Below, one piece after another: positions 17,546 to 26,857 of a DNA stretch of 64,000 nt (positions within the stretch are counted from its first letter, which is position 1; each line of letters opens with the position of its first letter). The notes under the pieces were generated by a model, which was not told the DNA's origin, did no database searches, and was given only the letters and a program-made list of their open reading frames with translations. The translations under genes and the position numbers were made by a program. Source of the stretch: Nitrosomonas sp. (GTDB taxonomy: Bacteria > Pseudomonadota > Gammaproteobacteria > Burkholderiales > Nitrosomonadaceae); NCBI RefSeq assembly GCF_020852615.1, contig NZ_JADZAJ010000023.1, forward strand, positions 1 to 64,000, in the 5' to 3' direction.

Positions 17546-19744
17546 ATGCCAATGAAATCCCAGCCTTTCTCATCAGCCGGTTTAACGGACGATTCTGCAC
17601 AGTCATTGCTGCTGGCAGCCAGGCTGCATCGTCCCTGTTCCTATCTGGGGATGCACGCTGTCCCGAATGGCAGGCTGGTCAGAGTGTTTCAGCCCCGTAT
17701 GGCGCGTGTGTGGCTGCATACCCCGTCAGGTTTTCAGCCAATGCGGTGTGTACATGAAGATGGAATTTTTGAATGGATGGGCGAAGGTGTCGCACATCCT
17801 TATCTGCTGCGCATGGAGCATGCAGAAACCGGGAAGATCGAGGAGCGCCATGATCCCTATGCGTTCCCCATACAGATTTCCGGGCACGATCTGTATTTGT
17901 TTAATGAGGGTCGCCTGCTACAGGCTTACCGTATGCTGGGGGCTCAGCGGGCCAGAAATCATGGCGTTACCGGTATACGTTTTGCTGTGTGGGCACCCAA
18001 TGCCGAGCGTGTCAGTGTCGTTGGAGATTTCAACCGCTGGGATGGCAGGGTATACCCCATGACGGTACATGACCAGAGTGGTGTGTGGGAATTGTTTATT
18101 CCGGATTTGCCCGAGGGGGCGGTGTACAAATATGAAATCCGGAACCGGATCAGTGGTGAGATAGTGCTCAAGACAGATCCTTATGCAACCCGGTATGAGC
18201 TGCGCCCCAATAATGCGTCATTGATTCCTTCCGAACAGAAATACAGCTGGAATGATGCTGACTGGATGGCTCGGCGTGAGAATTGGGACTGGCTGCACGC
18301 TCCCCTTAATATTTATGAGCTGCACGCGGGTTCATGGAAACGTCATCCGGATGGCAGATTCTATTCTTATTATGAACTTGCCGATCATTTGCTTCCTTAT
18401 CTGCGGGAGATGGGATATTCCCATGTTGAGCTGCTGCCGGTATCCGAGCACCCGCTGGATGAATCGTGGGGGTATCAGGCAACCGGCTATTTCGCAGCAA
18501 CCAGTCGTTATGGCAGTCCGGAAGCTTTCATGAGCTTTGTGGACAGATGTCATCAGGCCGGAATCGGTGTGATTCTCGACTGGGTTCCGGCGCATTTCCC
18601 GCAGGACAGTTTTTCGCTGGCGCGGTTTGACGGCACGGCTTTATATGAACACGAGGATCCGCGCCTGGGTTACCACCATGACTGGGGAACGTATATCTTC
18701 AATTACGGGCGCAATGAGGTGAAATCCTTTCTGCTTTCCAGTGCACATTTCTGGCTGTCCGTTTTTCATATTGACGGGTTGCGTGTGGACGCGGTGGCTT
18801 CCATGCTTTACCTTGATTATTCGCGCAAGGAAGGGGAGTGGTTACCCAACCGTTTTGGCGGACGGGAAAATCTTGATGCCATTGATTTCCTGCGTGAGCT
18901 GAACATGATGGTGCATGGTGAATTTCCTGGTGCACTAACCATTGCTGAGGAATCCACTTCCTGGCCGGCGGTGTCGCGCCCGGTTTATCTGGGCGGGCTG
19001 GGTTTTTCCATGAAATGGAACATGGGGTGGATGAACGATACGCTGCGTTACATGCAGCTGGATCCGGTGCATCGACGCTATCACCACAATGAACTGACAT
19101 TCAACCAGCTCTATGCCTATAGTGAAAACTTCGTGCTGCCACTGTCGCATGATGAAGTGGTGCATGGCAAAAAATCCCTGCTGGACAAAATGCCAGGTGA
19201 CGGCTGGCAGAAATTTGCCGGTTTGCGCCTGCTGTTTACTTATCAGATGACCTGCCCGGGCAAGAAAATCAATTTCATGGGTAATGAATTTGCTCAGGGG
19301 CGCGAATGGCGGGTAAATCATGAGCTTGACTGGTACCTGCTGGAACGTGAACCGCATCGTGGCATTCAGGCATTGATGCGGGATCTGAATCATCTCTACC
19401 TGAATACACCGGCGCTGCACGAACAGGATTTTTTTGCGGAAGGATTTTCCTGGCTGGATTGTCACGACGCAGAACAATCCGTTATCAGCTATCAGCGACG
19501 TGCCAGAGACGGATCATGCATGCTGGTGATCCTGAATTTTACCCCGGTGCCACGCAGCGGTTACCGGATGGGTGTACCGGAATCGAAATCCTACCGTGAG
19601 GTATTTAACAGTGATTCAGCCTACTACGGTGGCAGCAATACCGGTAATTCCGGGGATTGTATTCCAACCGGGCAGCCGTGGTCCGGCCAGGCGGATTCCA
19701 TCATTGTTACCCTGCCACCGCTGGCCGGTATTATTCTGGTTTGA
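17546..19744 (+). CDS. glgB: 1,4-alpha-glucan branching enzyme
   Basis: This GH13 enzyme introduces alpha-1,6 branches into glycogen. The 732-residue length is normal. It has an N1 module, a CBM48 module ([20 protein letters not shown]), then the catalytic barrel with ELHAGSW, the [17 protein letters not shown] segment bearing the nucleophile Asp415, AEESTSWP with the acid glutamate near 468, and [13 protein letters not shown]. The ATG at 17546 is preceded by AGGGGAT; a TTG 45 bp upstream is the alternative. It diverges from glgC, and the two together with the GH57 and GH63-like genes make a glycogen synthesis and remodelling block. Its stop codon overlaps a putative promoter for the following copper ATPase gene. 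Confidence 0.95.
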   Translation: MPMKSQPFSSAGLTDDSAQSLLLAARLHRPCSYLGMHAVPNGRLVRVFQPRMARVWLHTPSGFQPMRCVHEDGIFEWMGEGVAHPYLLRMEHAETGKIEERHDPYAFPIQISGHDLYLFNEGRLLQAYRMLGAQRARNHGVTGIRFAVWAPNAERVSVVGDFNRWDGRVYPMTVHDQSGVWELFIPDLPEGAVYKYEIRNRISGEIVLKTDPYATRYELRPNNASLIPSEQKYSWNDADWMARRENWDWLHAPLNIYELHAGSWKRHPDGRFYSYYELADHLLPYLREMGYSHVELLPVSEHPLDESWGYQATGYFAATSRYGSPEAFMSFVDRCHQAGIGVILDWVPAHFPQDSFSLARFDGTALYEHEDPRLGYHHDWGTYIFNYGRNEVKSFLLSSAHFWLSVFHIDGLRVDAVASMLYLDYSRKEGEWLPNRFGGRENLDAIDFLRELNMMVHGEFPGALTIAEESTSWPAVSRPVYLGGLGFSMKWNMGWMNDTLRYMQLDPVHRRYHHNELTFNQLYAYSENFVLPLSHDEVVHGKKSLLDKMPGDGWQKFAGLRLLFTYQMTCPGKKINFMGNEFAQGREWRVNHELDWYLLEREPHRGIQALMRDLNHLYLNTPALHEQDFFAEGFSWLDCHDAEQSVISYQRRARDGSCMLVILNFTPVPRSGYRMGVPESKSYREVFNSDSAYYGGSNTGNSGDCIPTGQPWSGQADSIIVTLPPLAGIILV

Positions 19745-19751
19745 TGGCAGA

Positions 19752-19772
19752 TTCCTTCTGTATATAAAGGAA
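19752..19772 (+). promoter_or_regulatory. Inverted repeat in the copA upstream region
   Basis: TTCCTT (19752-19757) and AAGGAA (19767-19772) form a 6-bp inverted repeat around CTGTATATA. The segment also holds a possible promoter, TTGATG (19741-19746), 16 nt, then TATAAA (19763-19768). It could be an operator for a copper-responsive regulator, loosely like CueR half-sites, but the spacing is not the 19-20 bp expected of MerR-type promoters. Confidence 0.35.
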
Positions 19773-19813
19773 GGGATTGATTCAAATGAAAATTATTCTC
19801 TGGAAAGCAGAAG

Positions 19814-22330
19814 ATGAATACATCAAACAACACTGACGTTTGTGCAACAGATACGACTATCAGTCTGCCTGTTGAGGGTATGACGTGTGCGAGCTGTGTG
19901 GGTCGGGTGGAGGCGGCGCTGGCTAAAGTCGAAGGGGTGAGTGGCGTGTCGGTTAATCTGGCGACTGAACGTGCGGATATCCGTATGACTGGTCCGGTGG
20001 ATCGCCTGGCGCTGGTTAAGGCAATCGAGAACGTGGGGTTCGATGTACCTGCAGCTACCGTTGAGCTGGCCGTGGAAGGTATGACCTGTGCTTCGTGTGT
20101 GGCACGGCTTGAACGTGCACTCAAGGCGATACCCGGTGTCACGGATGCGACAGTGAATCTGGCTGCAGAACGTGCCACGGTACTGGGTGTGGCCGGTACC
20201 GATGTATTGGTCAGTGCTGTTGAGAATGCAGGTTTTGAAGCCCGGGTGATTGATACGGTAGCGCAGGCTGATGATAGTTTTTCCGTGAAGAAGGATGCCG
20301 AGCGTGCTGAGCTCAAGCGTGATCTGATCATTGCCTGTGTGCTGGTATTGCCTGTTTTTGTGATTGAAATGGGTTCACACCTGATCCCGGGTATGCATGA
20401 ATGGGTGATGACCACTGTCGGTATGCGGCAGAGCTGGTATCTGCAATGCGTATTGACTGCACTGGTACTGATTTTTCCGGGGCGGCGTTTTTATACAAAA
20501 GGTTTCCCGGCATTGCTGCATCTGGCACCGGATATGAATTCACTGGTGGCGGTCGGTACGCTCGCCGCATTCAGCTATTCGGTGGTTGCCACCTTCGCGC
20601 CCGGGCTGTTGCCTGCCGGTACGGTAAACGTTTATTACGAAGCGGCGGCTGTTATCGTCGCGCTGATCCTGCTGGGCCGCTTCCTTGAAGCACGTGCCAG
20701 GGGGCGAACTTCAGAGGCGGTCAAACGGTTAATTCATTTGCAGGCCAGGGTGGCACATGTGCTGCGCGATGGCAGTATGGTTGATATCCCGGCTGGTGAA
20801 GTGGCTTTGGGTGATGTGGTTGAGGTGCGGCCGGGTGAGCGTGTGCCGGTAGATGGTGATGTGGTGGAGGGCCGCAGTTTCGTGGATGAGTCCATGATTA
20901 CCGGTGAGCCTGTTCCTGTTGAAAAGACGGCTGGCAGTGAAGTGGTAGGAGGGACCGTCAATCAGCGGGGGGCATTTACGCTGCGTGCAACTGCCGTGGG
21001 CGGACAGACCATGCTGGCACAGATCATTCGTCTGGTAGAACAGGCACAGGGTTCCAAGCTGCCGATTCAGGCAATGGTGGATAAAGTAACGCTGTGGTTT
21101 GTGCCGGCCGTTATGCTGGCAGCGGTGATCACTTTCGCCGTCTGGCTGATATTCGGCCCGGCACCGGCACTGACATTTGCGCTGGTCAATGCGGTGGCGG
21201 TACTCATTATTGCCTGCCCTTGTGCGATGGGCCTGGCTACGCCGACTTCCATCATGGTGGGTATTGGTCGTGGTGCCGAGATGGGTATCCTGTTTCGCAA
21301 GGGTGAAGCGTTGCAACTGCTCAGGGATGCCCGGGTGGTGGCAGTGGATAAAACCGGAACCCTGACTGAAGGTCGTCCGGTGCTTACTGATTTTGAAGTT
21401 GCTGCCGGGTTTGATCGAAATCAGGTACTGGCACAGATTGCAGCAGTGGAATCGCGCTCGGAACATCCGATTGCCCGTGCCATTGTCGATGCAGCCGTGC
21501 GGGAGGGGATTGCGTTACCGGCACTGGATGAATTTGAATCCATTACCGGTATGGGTGTGCACGCTACTGTAGAGGGCGTCAGTGTGGAGATTGGTGCTGA
21601 TCGCTATCTGCGTGAACTGGGAATGGATATCGAAGCTTTTTCCAGCGTAGCCGATCGGCTGGGGAATGAGGGTAAATCACCGTTATATGCAGCGATTGGC
21701 GGCCATCCGGCAGCTGTTATGGCGGTGGCGGATCCGATCAAATCCAGCACACCGGCGGCGATTGCGGCACTGCATCAGTTGGGTCTCAAGGTGGCAATGA
21801 TTACCGGTGACAACATACGTACTGCACAGGCGATTGCCAGACAGCTGGGTATCGACGAAGTGGTGGCCGAGGTGCTGCCGGAAGGCAAAATTGAAGCAGT
21901 GCGCCGCCTGAAGGAAGCTTACGGGCAGATTGCTTTCGTTGGTGATGGTATTAACGATGCACCGGCTTTGGCTGAGGCGGATGTGGGGCTGGCGATCGGG
22001 ACTGGTACTGATGTGGCGGTGGAATCTGCCGATGTGGTGCTGATGTCCGGTAACCTGCAGGGGGTGCCAAATGCCATAGCGTTATCAAAAGCAACCATCA
22101 CCAACATCCGCCAGAATCTGTTCTGGGCATTCACCTATAATTCAGCGCTGATTCCATTGGCGGCAGGTGCATTGTACCCGGCCTGGGGTTTGCTCCTGTC
22201 ACCGGTTTTCGCAGCAGGCGCCATGGCGATGTCGAGCGTGTTCGTGCTTGGCAATGCCTTGCGCTTGCGCCGGTTTCAGCCGTTTCTGCCGGTTGCTGCT
22301 TCTGATACTGTTTCCGATGCTGCTTATTGA
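19814..22330 (+). CDS. copA: Copper-translocating P1B-type ATPase
   Basis: An inner-membrane pump that exports Cu(I) using ATP. The 838 residues carry two N-terminal heavy-metal-associated domains (GMTCASC with Cys25/Cys28 and again Cys92/Cys95), eight membrane helices with the ion-site motif Cys468-Pro-Cys470, the phosphorylation loop DKTGT (Asp512), the nucleotide-domain HP motif (SEHPIARAI) and GDGINDAP. The duplicated metal domain and CPC support Cu(I) or Ag(I). Upstream lies a short inverted repeat. A 16-codon ORF (19786-19836) with a better ribosome binding site overlaps the copA start. A CDF exporter gene follows after 27 bp, and the two probably form a metal-homeostasis operon. Confidence 0.94.
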   Translation: MNTSNNTDVCATDTTISLPVEGMTCASCVGRVEAALAKVEGVSGVSVNLATERADIRMTGPVDRLALVKAIENVGFDVPAATVELAVEGMTCASCVARLERALKAIPGVTDATVNLAAERATVLGVAGTDVLVSAVENAGFEARVIDTVAQADDSFSVKKDAERAELKRDLIIACVLVLPVFVIEMGSHLIPGMHEWVMTTVGMRQSWYLQCVLTALVLIFPGRRFYTKGFPALLHLAPDMNSLVAVGTLAAFSYSVVATFAPGLLPAGTVNVYYEAAAVIVALILLGRFLEARARGRTSEAVKRLIHLQARVAHVLRDGSMVDIPAGEVALGDVVEVRPGERVPVDGDVVEGRSFVDESMITGEPVPVEKTAGSEVVGGTVNQRGAFTLRATAVGGQTMLAQIIRLVEQAQGSKLPIQAMVDKVTLWFVPAVMLAAVITFAVWLIFGPAPALTFALVNAVAVLIIACPCAMGLATPTSIMVGIGRGAEMGILFRKGEALQLLRDARVVAVDKTGTLTEGRPVLTDFEVAAGFDRNQVLAQIAAVESRSEHPIARAIVDAAVREGIALPALDEFESITGMGVHATVEGVSVEIGADRYLRELGMDIEAFSSVADRLGNEGKSPLYAAIGGHPAAVMAVADPIKSSTPAAIAALHQLGLKVAMITGDNIRTAQAIARQLGIDEVVAEVLPEGKIEAVRRLKEAYGQIAFVGDGINDAPALAEADVGLAIGTGTDVAVESADVVLMSGNLQGVPNAIALSKATITNIRQNLFWAFTYNSALIPLAAGALYPAWGLLLSPVFAAGAMAMSSVFVLGNALRLRRFQPFLPVAASDTVSDAAY

Positions 22331-22357
22331 ACAAGAGCAGAAATTAAAGGGCAGCTC

Positions 22358-23296
22358 ATGTCCACTCCACAGCCTCACCAGAACCATACTCATACCGGGG
22401 TCGGTCATGAGGACCACAATCATAAACTGGTTCTTACAGAAGATAACGAGCGCCGCATTCGCTTCGTTTTTTTTCTTACCGCCAGTTATGCGCTGATACA
22501 GGTAATTGGCGGATGGCTATCCGGATCATTGGCGCTGATTGCTGATTCGGGGCACATGGCTTCTGATGCTGCCGCACTCTTGCTGGCACTGATTGCTTAC
22601 CGGATGGGTAAACGGCCGGCTGATGGTACGAGAACTTACGGGTTTCATCGTATTCGTGTGCTGGCTGCACTGGCAAACGGTGTAATGCTGCTGTTACTGG
22701 TAGTCTGGATTATCCGGGAGGCTATTGATCGGATCCACACGCCGGCAGAAATCCTGGCCGGACCCATGCTGATAGTGGCTGTGGCTGGTCTTGTTGTGAA
22801 TCTCGCCGGAGCCTGGATTTTATGGTCCGGTAACCGGGGGGATAGTAATCTGCGTGGTGCTTTGCTGCATGTGATCGGGGATCTGTTCGGGTCAGCAGGT
22901 GCTATTGCGGCCGCAGTTGGCATTATGTTCACCGGCTGGATGATTCTTGATCCGATTCTGTCGGTGCTGGTCGCTTTGCTGATTGTCCGCTCGGCCTGGG
23001 AGCTGGTTAAAGATTCAATACATGTACTGCTGCAGGCTGTGCCCAGAGGAGTAGATGCCCGGGCAGTGGAGAGCGGCCTGGCACAGTTGCCGGAAATCGG
23101 GGAAGCCGGGCATTTTCATGCCTGGGTTCTGACAGATGAATCGATTGTGGCAACGGTTCATGTCAGCCCTGCGCGTGGTGTTGACCCGTTATCTCTGCCT
23201 TCGCTGGTATCATCCTGGCTGAAAGAGCGTTATGCGATAGATCACGTTACCGTGCAGATTGATCCGCCCGGGCAACTGGATCGCGAACATCGCTGA
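22358..23296 (+). CDS. Cation diffusion facilitator family transporter (Zn/Co/Cd type)
   Basis: A 312-residue CDF protein of the CzcD/ZitB branch, exporting divalent metals from the cytoplasm by proton antiport. The N-terminus is rich in histidine (HQNHTHTGVGHEDHNHK). Six membrane helices follow, with the transport-site motifs ADSGHMASD in TM2 and HVIGDLFGS in TM5 (HxxxD pairs). A cytoplasmic ferredoxin-like C-terminal domain contains HFHAWVLTDESIVATVHV. It lies 27 bp after copA in the same direction. The histidine-rich head and HD-HD pattern favour zinc, with cobalt or cadmium as secondary substrates; this is family knowledge, not shown here. Confidence 0.92.
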   Translation: MSTPQPHQNHTHTGVGHEDHNHKLVLTEDNERRIRFVFFLTASYALIQVIGGWLSGSLALIADSGHMASDAAALLLALIAYRMGKRPADGTRTYGFHRIRVLAALANGVMLLLLVVWIIREAIDRIHTPAEILAGPMLIVAVAGLVVNLAGAWILWSGNRGDSNLRGALLHVIGDLFGSAGAIAAAVGIMFTGWMILDPILSVLVALLIVRSAWELVKDSIHVLLQAVPRGVDARAVESGLAQLPEIGEAGHFHAWVLTDESIVATVHVSPARGVDPLSLPSLVSSWLKERYAIDHVTVQIDPPGQLDREHR

Positions 23297-23625
23297 TTCT
23301 GTCTGAAATTTTTTTCCTCAAAATGATGAATTCAGTTTCATCGAACTTCTCCGCACTTATTCCACTCTCATAACAGGTTGTATTCATCGGTTTGGTGTTG
23401 TTCTGTTCTCAGGCTGATTCTTTCCGAGACGTTAGTTCAGTACCGGCAGTTTTTATCTCTGTGTAACAAATATCCCGGCTGGTGTTTATGCCTGAAAGAT
23501 AAAAAAGCAGGTGGAAAATACCCTTAATGAATGAATTCCCAAGCTTAAGTTGAATCATTTTATGACGATAACAAAAATATAACATTGTATTGATGTTATC
23601 TCAAATTATTGATATTAAACAAAAA
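23297..23625. other. AT-rich intergenic region
   Basis: I see no gene or RNA here. It holds a small inverted repeat (GATGAA with TTCATC, about 23325-23342) and becomes AT-rich toward the HTH gene, which fits a promoter region. No confident hexamers. Confidence 0.4.
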
Positions 23626-23919
23626 ATGGATATGAAACTTTTTAAGGATATACCTAATCCACGGGAAATTCGTCAGAGGCTTGGATTAAATCAGCAGGAA
23701 TTCTGGAGCAAGGTCGGCGTTACTCAGAGTGGAGGTTCGCGCTATGAAAGTGGACGGGAAATGCCGAAATCGGTTAGGGAATTATTGAGACTGGTTCATA
23801 TTGAACACGTCGATTTATCCAAGATAAAACGGGATGACCTTATCATCGCGGCGATGTTGAAGGCGCAATATCCTGATCTGTATAAGAATCTCAAAAAATC
23901 AGCCAAACAGATAAAGTAA
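23626..23919 (+). CDS. Small helix-turn-helix (XRE-like) regulator
   Basis: A protein of about 97 residues whose first half is a helix-turn-helix of the Cro/C1 or antitoxin type: IRQRLGLNQQEFWSKVGVTQSGGSRYESG, where the NQQEFW...VTQSGGSRYE region is the recognition helix. The C-terminal half is basic (KNLKKSAKQIK). The start is uncertain. ATG codons at 23593, 23626 and 23632 are in frame, and none has a clear ribosome binding site; MDMKLFKDIPNPREIR was chosen as the shortest with an intact fold. The gene is AT-rich and alone, with no toxin-like partner. It could be a lone transcription factor; no target is evident. Confidence 0.7.
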   Translation: MDMKLFKDIPNPREIRQRLGLNQQEFWSKVGVTQSGGSRYESGREMPKSVRELLRLVHIEHVDLSKIKRDDLIIAAMLKAQYPDLYKNLKKSAKQIK

Positions 23920-23947
23920 ACCGGCTGTTTCCCTGATTTTATTGAAT

Positions 23948-24808
23948 TCAAGTGGTGGTTTTTACAGAGATTCCAAGCGCTCTGATTCTGTCGGCAAAAG
24001 CTTCCATCCAGTCTGGATCTGCCTTTGAAAGGTCGGGAGCTTCGGGTTGCAGTGCAGAGCGCGCCAGGGTGTAAAGCAGTACTCCCTGGATATGAGTTCC
24101 TTCTTGCAGGAGGGTACGGATAAAGCTGATATAGGCATCGGTTTCACTGGCGTCGGGATGCCTTTCATTCAGTTTGAATACACAGGTCTGAAGCCAGGTC
24201 GGGCAAAGAAATGCGGCTGTTTTCAGGTTTTTGTGCATACGTTGCAGACTTGCCTGCGTGTTATTGATACGCAGCCGCCCGGCCTGTGTCACGCTATCAA
24301 GCTTGAACCAGATTTCTCCATTGAGCCTGGTCATCAGGCGTAATCCTTTTTGCACAGACAGCCGGTTAATCAGGCTCCCGTTAGTGATTAGCACCAGCTT
24401 GAGTGCTTTCGGCAGGGGGAAATCAGCTTTTACTTTACCGATGATTTCAACAACCTGTTCGAATTCACGGGCACTGGTCGGCTCGCCATTGCCGGATAAG
24501 GCGATATCCCTGATCACTCTGGCTTCAGGCGGGGTTTTTTCCTGCATGAAGTTTCCATATACCAGCTCATGCAGAAAATCCCGCAGCTCCTGTTCCAGTT
24601 TGACCAGATCAATAACAGGTGCAGTCCCGCGCTTAAGATCAGGCACCTGGCAGTAAATGCAGCGCCAGTTACATGCATTGTTGGGGTTGAGATTAATTCC
24701 GATGGAAACTCCGCCGGCACGGCGAGAGATGACCGGATAAACGTAGGTCAGCCCGGCACTGTCGCGGCTGTGATCATCCTGGCTTAATCGTCCGGCAGAA
24801 GATGGCAA
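23948..24808 (-). CDS. Radical SAM protein, function unknown
   Basis: A radical SAM enzyme of about 286 residues. The cluster-binding motif CNWRCIYC (CxxxCxxC) sits in NNACNWRCIYCQVPDLKRGT, followed by DIALSGNGEPTS, which binds S-adenosylmethionine. Similar proteins are annotated only as radical SAM domain proteins. The start is unusual: no ATG lies upstream of the motif. A GTG at 24874 would overlap queD on the other strand, so the TTG at 24808, preceded by GGGA, was chosen. It diverges from queD, which also acts in a pathway with a radical SAM enzyme (queuosine). This protein does not look like QueE, because its cluster motif is surrounded by a different sequence and it is longer. Confidence 0.82.
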   Translation of the reverse strand: MPSSAGRLSQDDHSRDSAGLTYVYPVISRRAGGVSIGINLNPNNACNWRCIYCQVPDLKRGTAPVIDLVKLEQELRDFLHELVYGNFMQEKTPPEARVIRDIALSGNGEPTSAREFEQVVEIIGKVKADFPLPKALKLVLITNGSLINRLSVQKGLRLMTRLNGEIWFKLDSVTQAGRLRINNTQASLQRMHKNLKTAAFLCPTWLQTCVFKLNERHPDASETDAYISFIRTLLQEGTHIQGVLLYTLARSALQPEAPDLSKADPDWMEAFADRIRALGISVKTTT

Positions 24809-24824
24809 TGTTATAATTCCCGGA

Positions 24825-25307
24825 ATGTTGATTACACGAAAATTCGAGTTTGATGCGGGACATCGTATTTCCACACATCAGAGCCAGTGCCGCAATTTGC
24901 ACGGGCATCGCTATGTGCTGGAAGTCACGATTTCGGGAGGTATTATCACCGATGCCGGGGCGCCGGAGCAAGGCATGGTCATGGATTTCTCGCGGGTCAA
25001 ACATGTTATCAGAGAGGCCCTGATAGATCAGTGGGATCATGCCTTTCTGGTTTACGCCGGCGATACGCGTGTGCTGGAATTTCTGCAATCCCTGGAAGGG
25101 CATAAAACGATCGTGCTGGACGTGCAGCCTACAGCTGAAAACCTTGCCCTGATCGCTTTTGACATATTGCATCACACGTTTCTGAATGAATATACAGGCC
25201 GGCTGGCGCTGGAACATGTACGCCTGTTTGAAACACCTAACTGCTGGGCAGATGTGGATAAGACCGCTTTCAAACCCATAGCTTCCGGCAAGGTTGCAGG
25301 AAGCTGA
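24825..25307 (+). CDS. queD: 6-carboxy-5,6,7,8-tetrahydropterin synthase
   Basis: This enzyme converts dihydroneopterin triphosphate to 6-carboxytetrahydropterin in the synthesis of queuosine, a modified base of tRNA wobble positions. The 160-residue protein starts LITRKFEFDAGHRIS and contains CRNLHGHRYVLEVTI, giving the zinc-binding histidines and catalytic cysteine of the PTPS/QueD fold, then GMVMDFSRVK and DHAFL. The length is somewhat above the 120-residue E. coli enzyme, as in many betaproteobacteria. The ATG at 24825 follows CCCGGA. tatD follows closely on the same strand, with which it may be co-transcribed. Confidence 0.92.
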   Translation: MLITRKFEFDAGHRISTHQSQCRNLHGHRYVLEVTISGGIITDAGAPEQGMVMDFSRVKHVIREALIDQWDHAFLVYAGDTRVLEFLQSLEGHKTIVLDVQPTAENLALIAFDILHHTFLNEYTGRLALEHVRLFETPNCWADVDKTAFKPIASGKVAGS

Positions 25308-25351
25308 GCAGAAACCACTTGAACCGAATCGAAACCGCCTTCAAAAATCCT

Positions 25352-26116
25352 ATGTTTGTTGATTCCCATTGCCACCTTGATTTTCCCGATCTCGCCAGCC
25401 GCCTGGATGAATTACTGGCGAATATGCAAACCAGCCAGGTAACCCATGCCTTATGCGTTGGTGTCAATCTGGAACATTTTCCGCGCGTACGCGCACTGGC
25501 TGAGTCGCACCCGAATCTGTTTGCTTCGGTAGGCGTGCATCCCGATTATGAAGAGACGGCGGAGCCCGGGATCGAACAGCTGGTGGAGCTGGCAGATCAT
25601 GCAAAGGTAATTGCACTGGGGGAAACCGGTCTGGATTATTTCCGGCTGCAGGGGGACCTCGAATGGCAGCGTGAGCGGTTTCGACGACACATTCGTGCCG
25701 CCAGGCAATGTGGTAAACCGCTGATTATCCATACCCGTGCAGCAGCAGAAGATACGCTGCGTATCATGGAAGAAGAGGGGGCAGATAAAATTGGCGGGGT
25801 GATGCACTGTTTTACCGAATCCTGGGAGATTGCGCAGCGTGCGCTCGATCTGAATTTTTATATTTCATTTTCCGGAATTGTGACTTTCAAAAATGCGGCA
25901 ATCATTAAAGAAGTCGCAAGAAAAATACCGGCAGACAGGATGCTGATTGAGACAGATTCTCCTTATCTTGCGCCTGTTCCTCATCGGGGTGAGACTAATC
26001 AGCCCGCATTTGTCCGGCATGTTGCCGAGGAAATCGCCCGGTTGCGTGAAACGGATGTGGCTGAGATTGCTGCGGTAACAACCCATAACTTCTTCAACTT
26101 GTTCAAGGTGGCCTGA
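25352..26116 (+). CDS. TatD family metal-dependent deoxyribonuclease (YcfH-like)
   Basis: A 254-residue TIM-barrel hydrolase. The N-terminal MFVDSHCHLDFP has the HxH metal motif. Further metal ligands fall in ALGETGLDYF, PLIIHTRAA, MHCFTES and LIETDSPYLAP, all conserved in TatD/YcfH proteins. These are cytoplasmic 3'-5' nucleases or hydrolases with roles in DNA repair or tRNA processing. The reading frame can be extended to a TTG at 25319, but the conserved beginning is the ATG at 25352. It follows queD by 44 bp and the ankyrin gene begins one base after its stop, so these genes probably share a transcript. Confidence 0.92.
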   Translation: MFVDSHCHLDFPDLASRLDELLANMQTSQVTHALCVGVNLEHFPRVRALAESHPNLFASVGVHPDYEETAEPGIEQLVELADHAKVIALGETGLDYFRLQGDLEWQRERFRRHIRAARQCGKPLIIHTRAAAEDTLRIMEEEGADKIGGVMHCFTESWEIAQRALDLNFYISFSGIVTFKNAAIIKEVARKIPADRMLIETDSPYLAPVPHRGETNQPAFVRHVAEEIARLRETDVAEIAAVTTHNFFNLFKVA

Positions 26117-26117
26117 G

Positions 26118-26777
26118 ATGAACAGATCTCCATGGAATCAATGGCGCATTGCGTCAGTTATTACCCTGTTTTGTACTGTTTTCCTGTGTTTGCCCGTTTA
26201 TGCCGGTGCAGATGAGGATTTAATCTCAGCGGTAGAGAACAATAAGACCCATCGTATCAAGAGCCTGCTGGAGGAAGGTGCGAACCCGGATATGCGGGAC
26301 CTGCACGATGAAACAGCGCTGATGCTGGCCGCTCGCAATAAAAATCCGGAAATGGGAAGGCTGCTGCTGGAGGCAGGTGCCCATCCCGACCTGCAAAACA
26401 GATATGGTGAAACAGCTGTTATGCTGGCAAGTTATTACGGGCAGCTGGATCTGGTCAAACAGCTGTATGCGAAAGGTGCAAAAATTGATCATGACGGGTG
26501 GAATCCGCTGATTTATGCTGCCAGCAGGGGGTACAGGGAAATAGTTGAGTTTCTGCTGAGTTACGGAGCGAGGATTAACGCTACAACGGATAACGGCACA
26601 ACCGCCCTGATGATGGCGGCACGAGGCAATCATTACGAAACAGTTGATCTGCTGTTAAAACACGGGGCAGATGCCCGGATTCGGAATGAAGCAGACGGGA
26701 CAGCGCTGGAGTGGGCTAAAAAACAGGGTCATACCGATATTGTGCAGTTGCTGTCACACAATGGTATAACAAATTAA
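26118..26777 (+). CDS. Exported ankyrin-repeat protein
   Basis: A 219-residue protein with a signal peptide (about residues 12-34, VITLFCTVFLCLPVYAGA) followed by five ankyrin repeats. Each repeat begins with a typical motif: ENNKTHRIKSLLEEGANPDM, DETALMLAARNKNPEMGRLL, YGETAVMLASYYGQLDLVKQ, WNPLIYAASRGYREIVEFLL and GTTALMMAARGNHYETVDLL. Ankyrin stacks bind partner proteins; the secreted location suggests a periplasmic binding role, and small exported ankyrin proteins in proteobacteria are sometimes linked to catalase or metal stress. It starts directly after the tatD stop, so it is translationally coupled. No partner can be named. Confidence 0.85.
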   Translation: MNRSPWNQWRIASVITLFCTVFLCLPVYAGADEDLISAVENNKTHRIKSLLEEGANPDMRDLHDETALMLAARNKNPEMGRLLLEAGAHPDLQNRYGETAVMLASYYGQLDLVKQLYAKGAKIDHDGWNPLIYAASRGYREIVEFLLSYGARINATTDNGTTALMMAARGNHYETVDLLLKHGADARIRNEADGTALEWAKKQGHTDIVQLLSHNGITN

Positions 26778-26779
26778 AA

Positions 26780-26836
26780 ATCCTCTGAAAAACTGCCTGC
26801 GTTGTCACTTTGACATGTCCCAAAAGGTTTTTAGAG
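26780..26836. repeat. Short copy of a MITE-like repeat
   Basis: ATCCTCTGAAAAAC followed by a variable base and GCCTGCGTTG matches the start of the element at 35603, with one mismatch and one indel across about 28 bp. The other end (GGTTTTTAGAG) is an imperfect inverted copy of CTCTGAAAAAC. It is a shortened relative of the element at 35605-35728. Confidence 0.6.
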
Positions 26837-26857
26837 CAGCGCTGTCAGTTGAAGAAA

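Noticed and set aside
19624..20415. 263-codon minus-strand ORF across the glgB end and copA start
   Set aside because: Serine/threonine-rich shadow of copA with no recognisable protein features.
23590..23919. Toxin-antitoxin pair around the small HTH gene
   Set aside because: The HTH protein resembles an antitoxin, but the adjacent genes are a CDF exporter and a radical SAM protein, and no small toxin ORF is present on either side.
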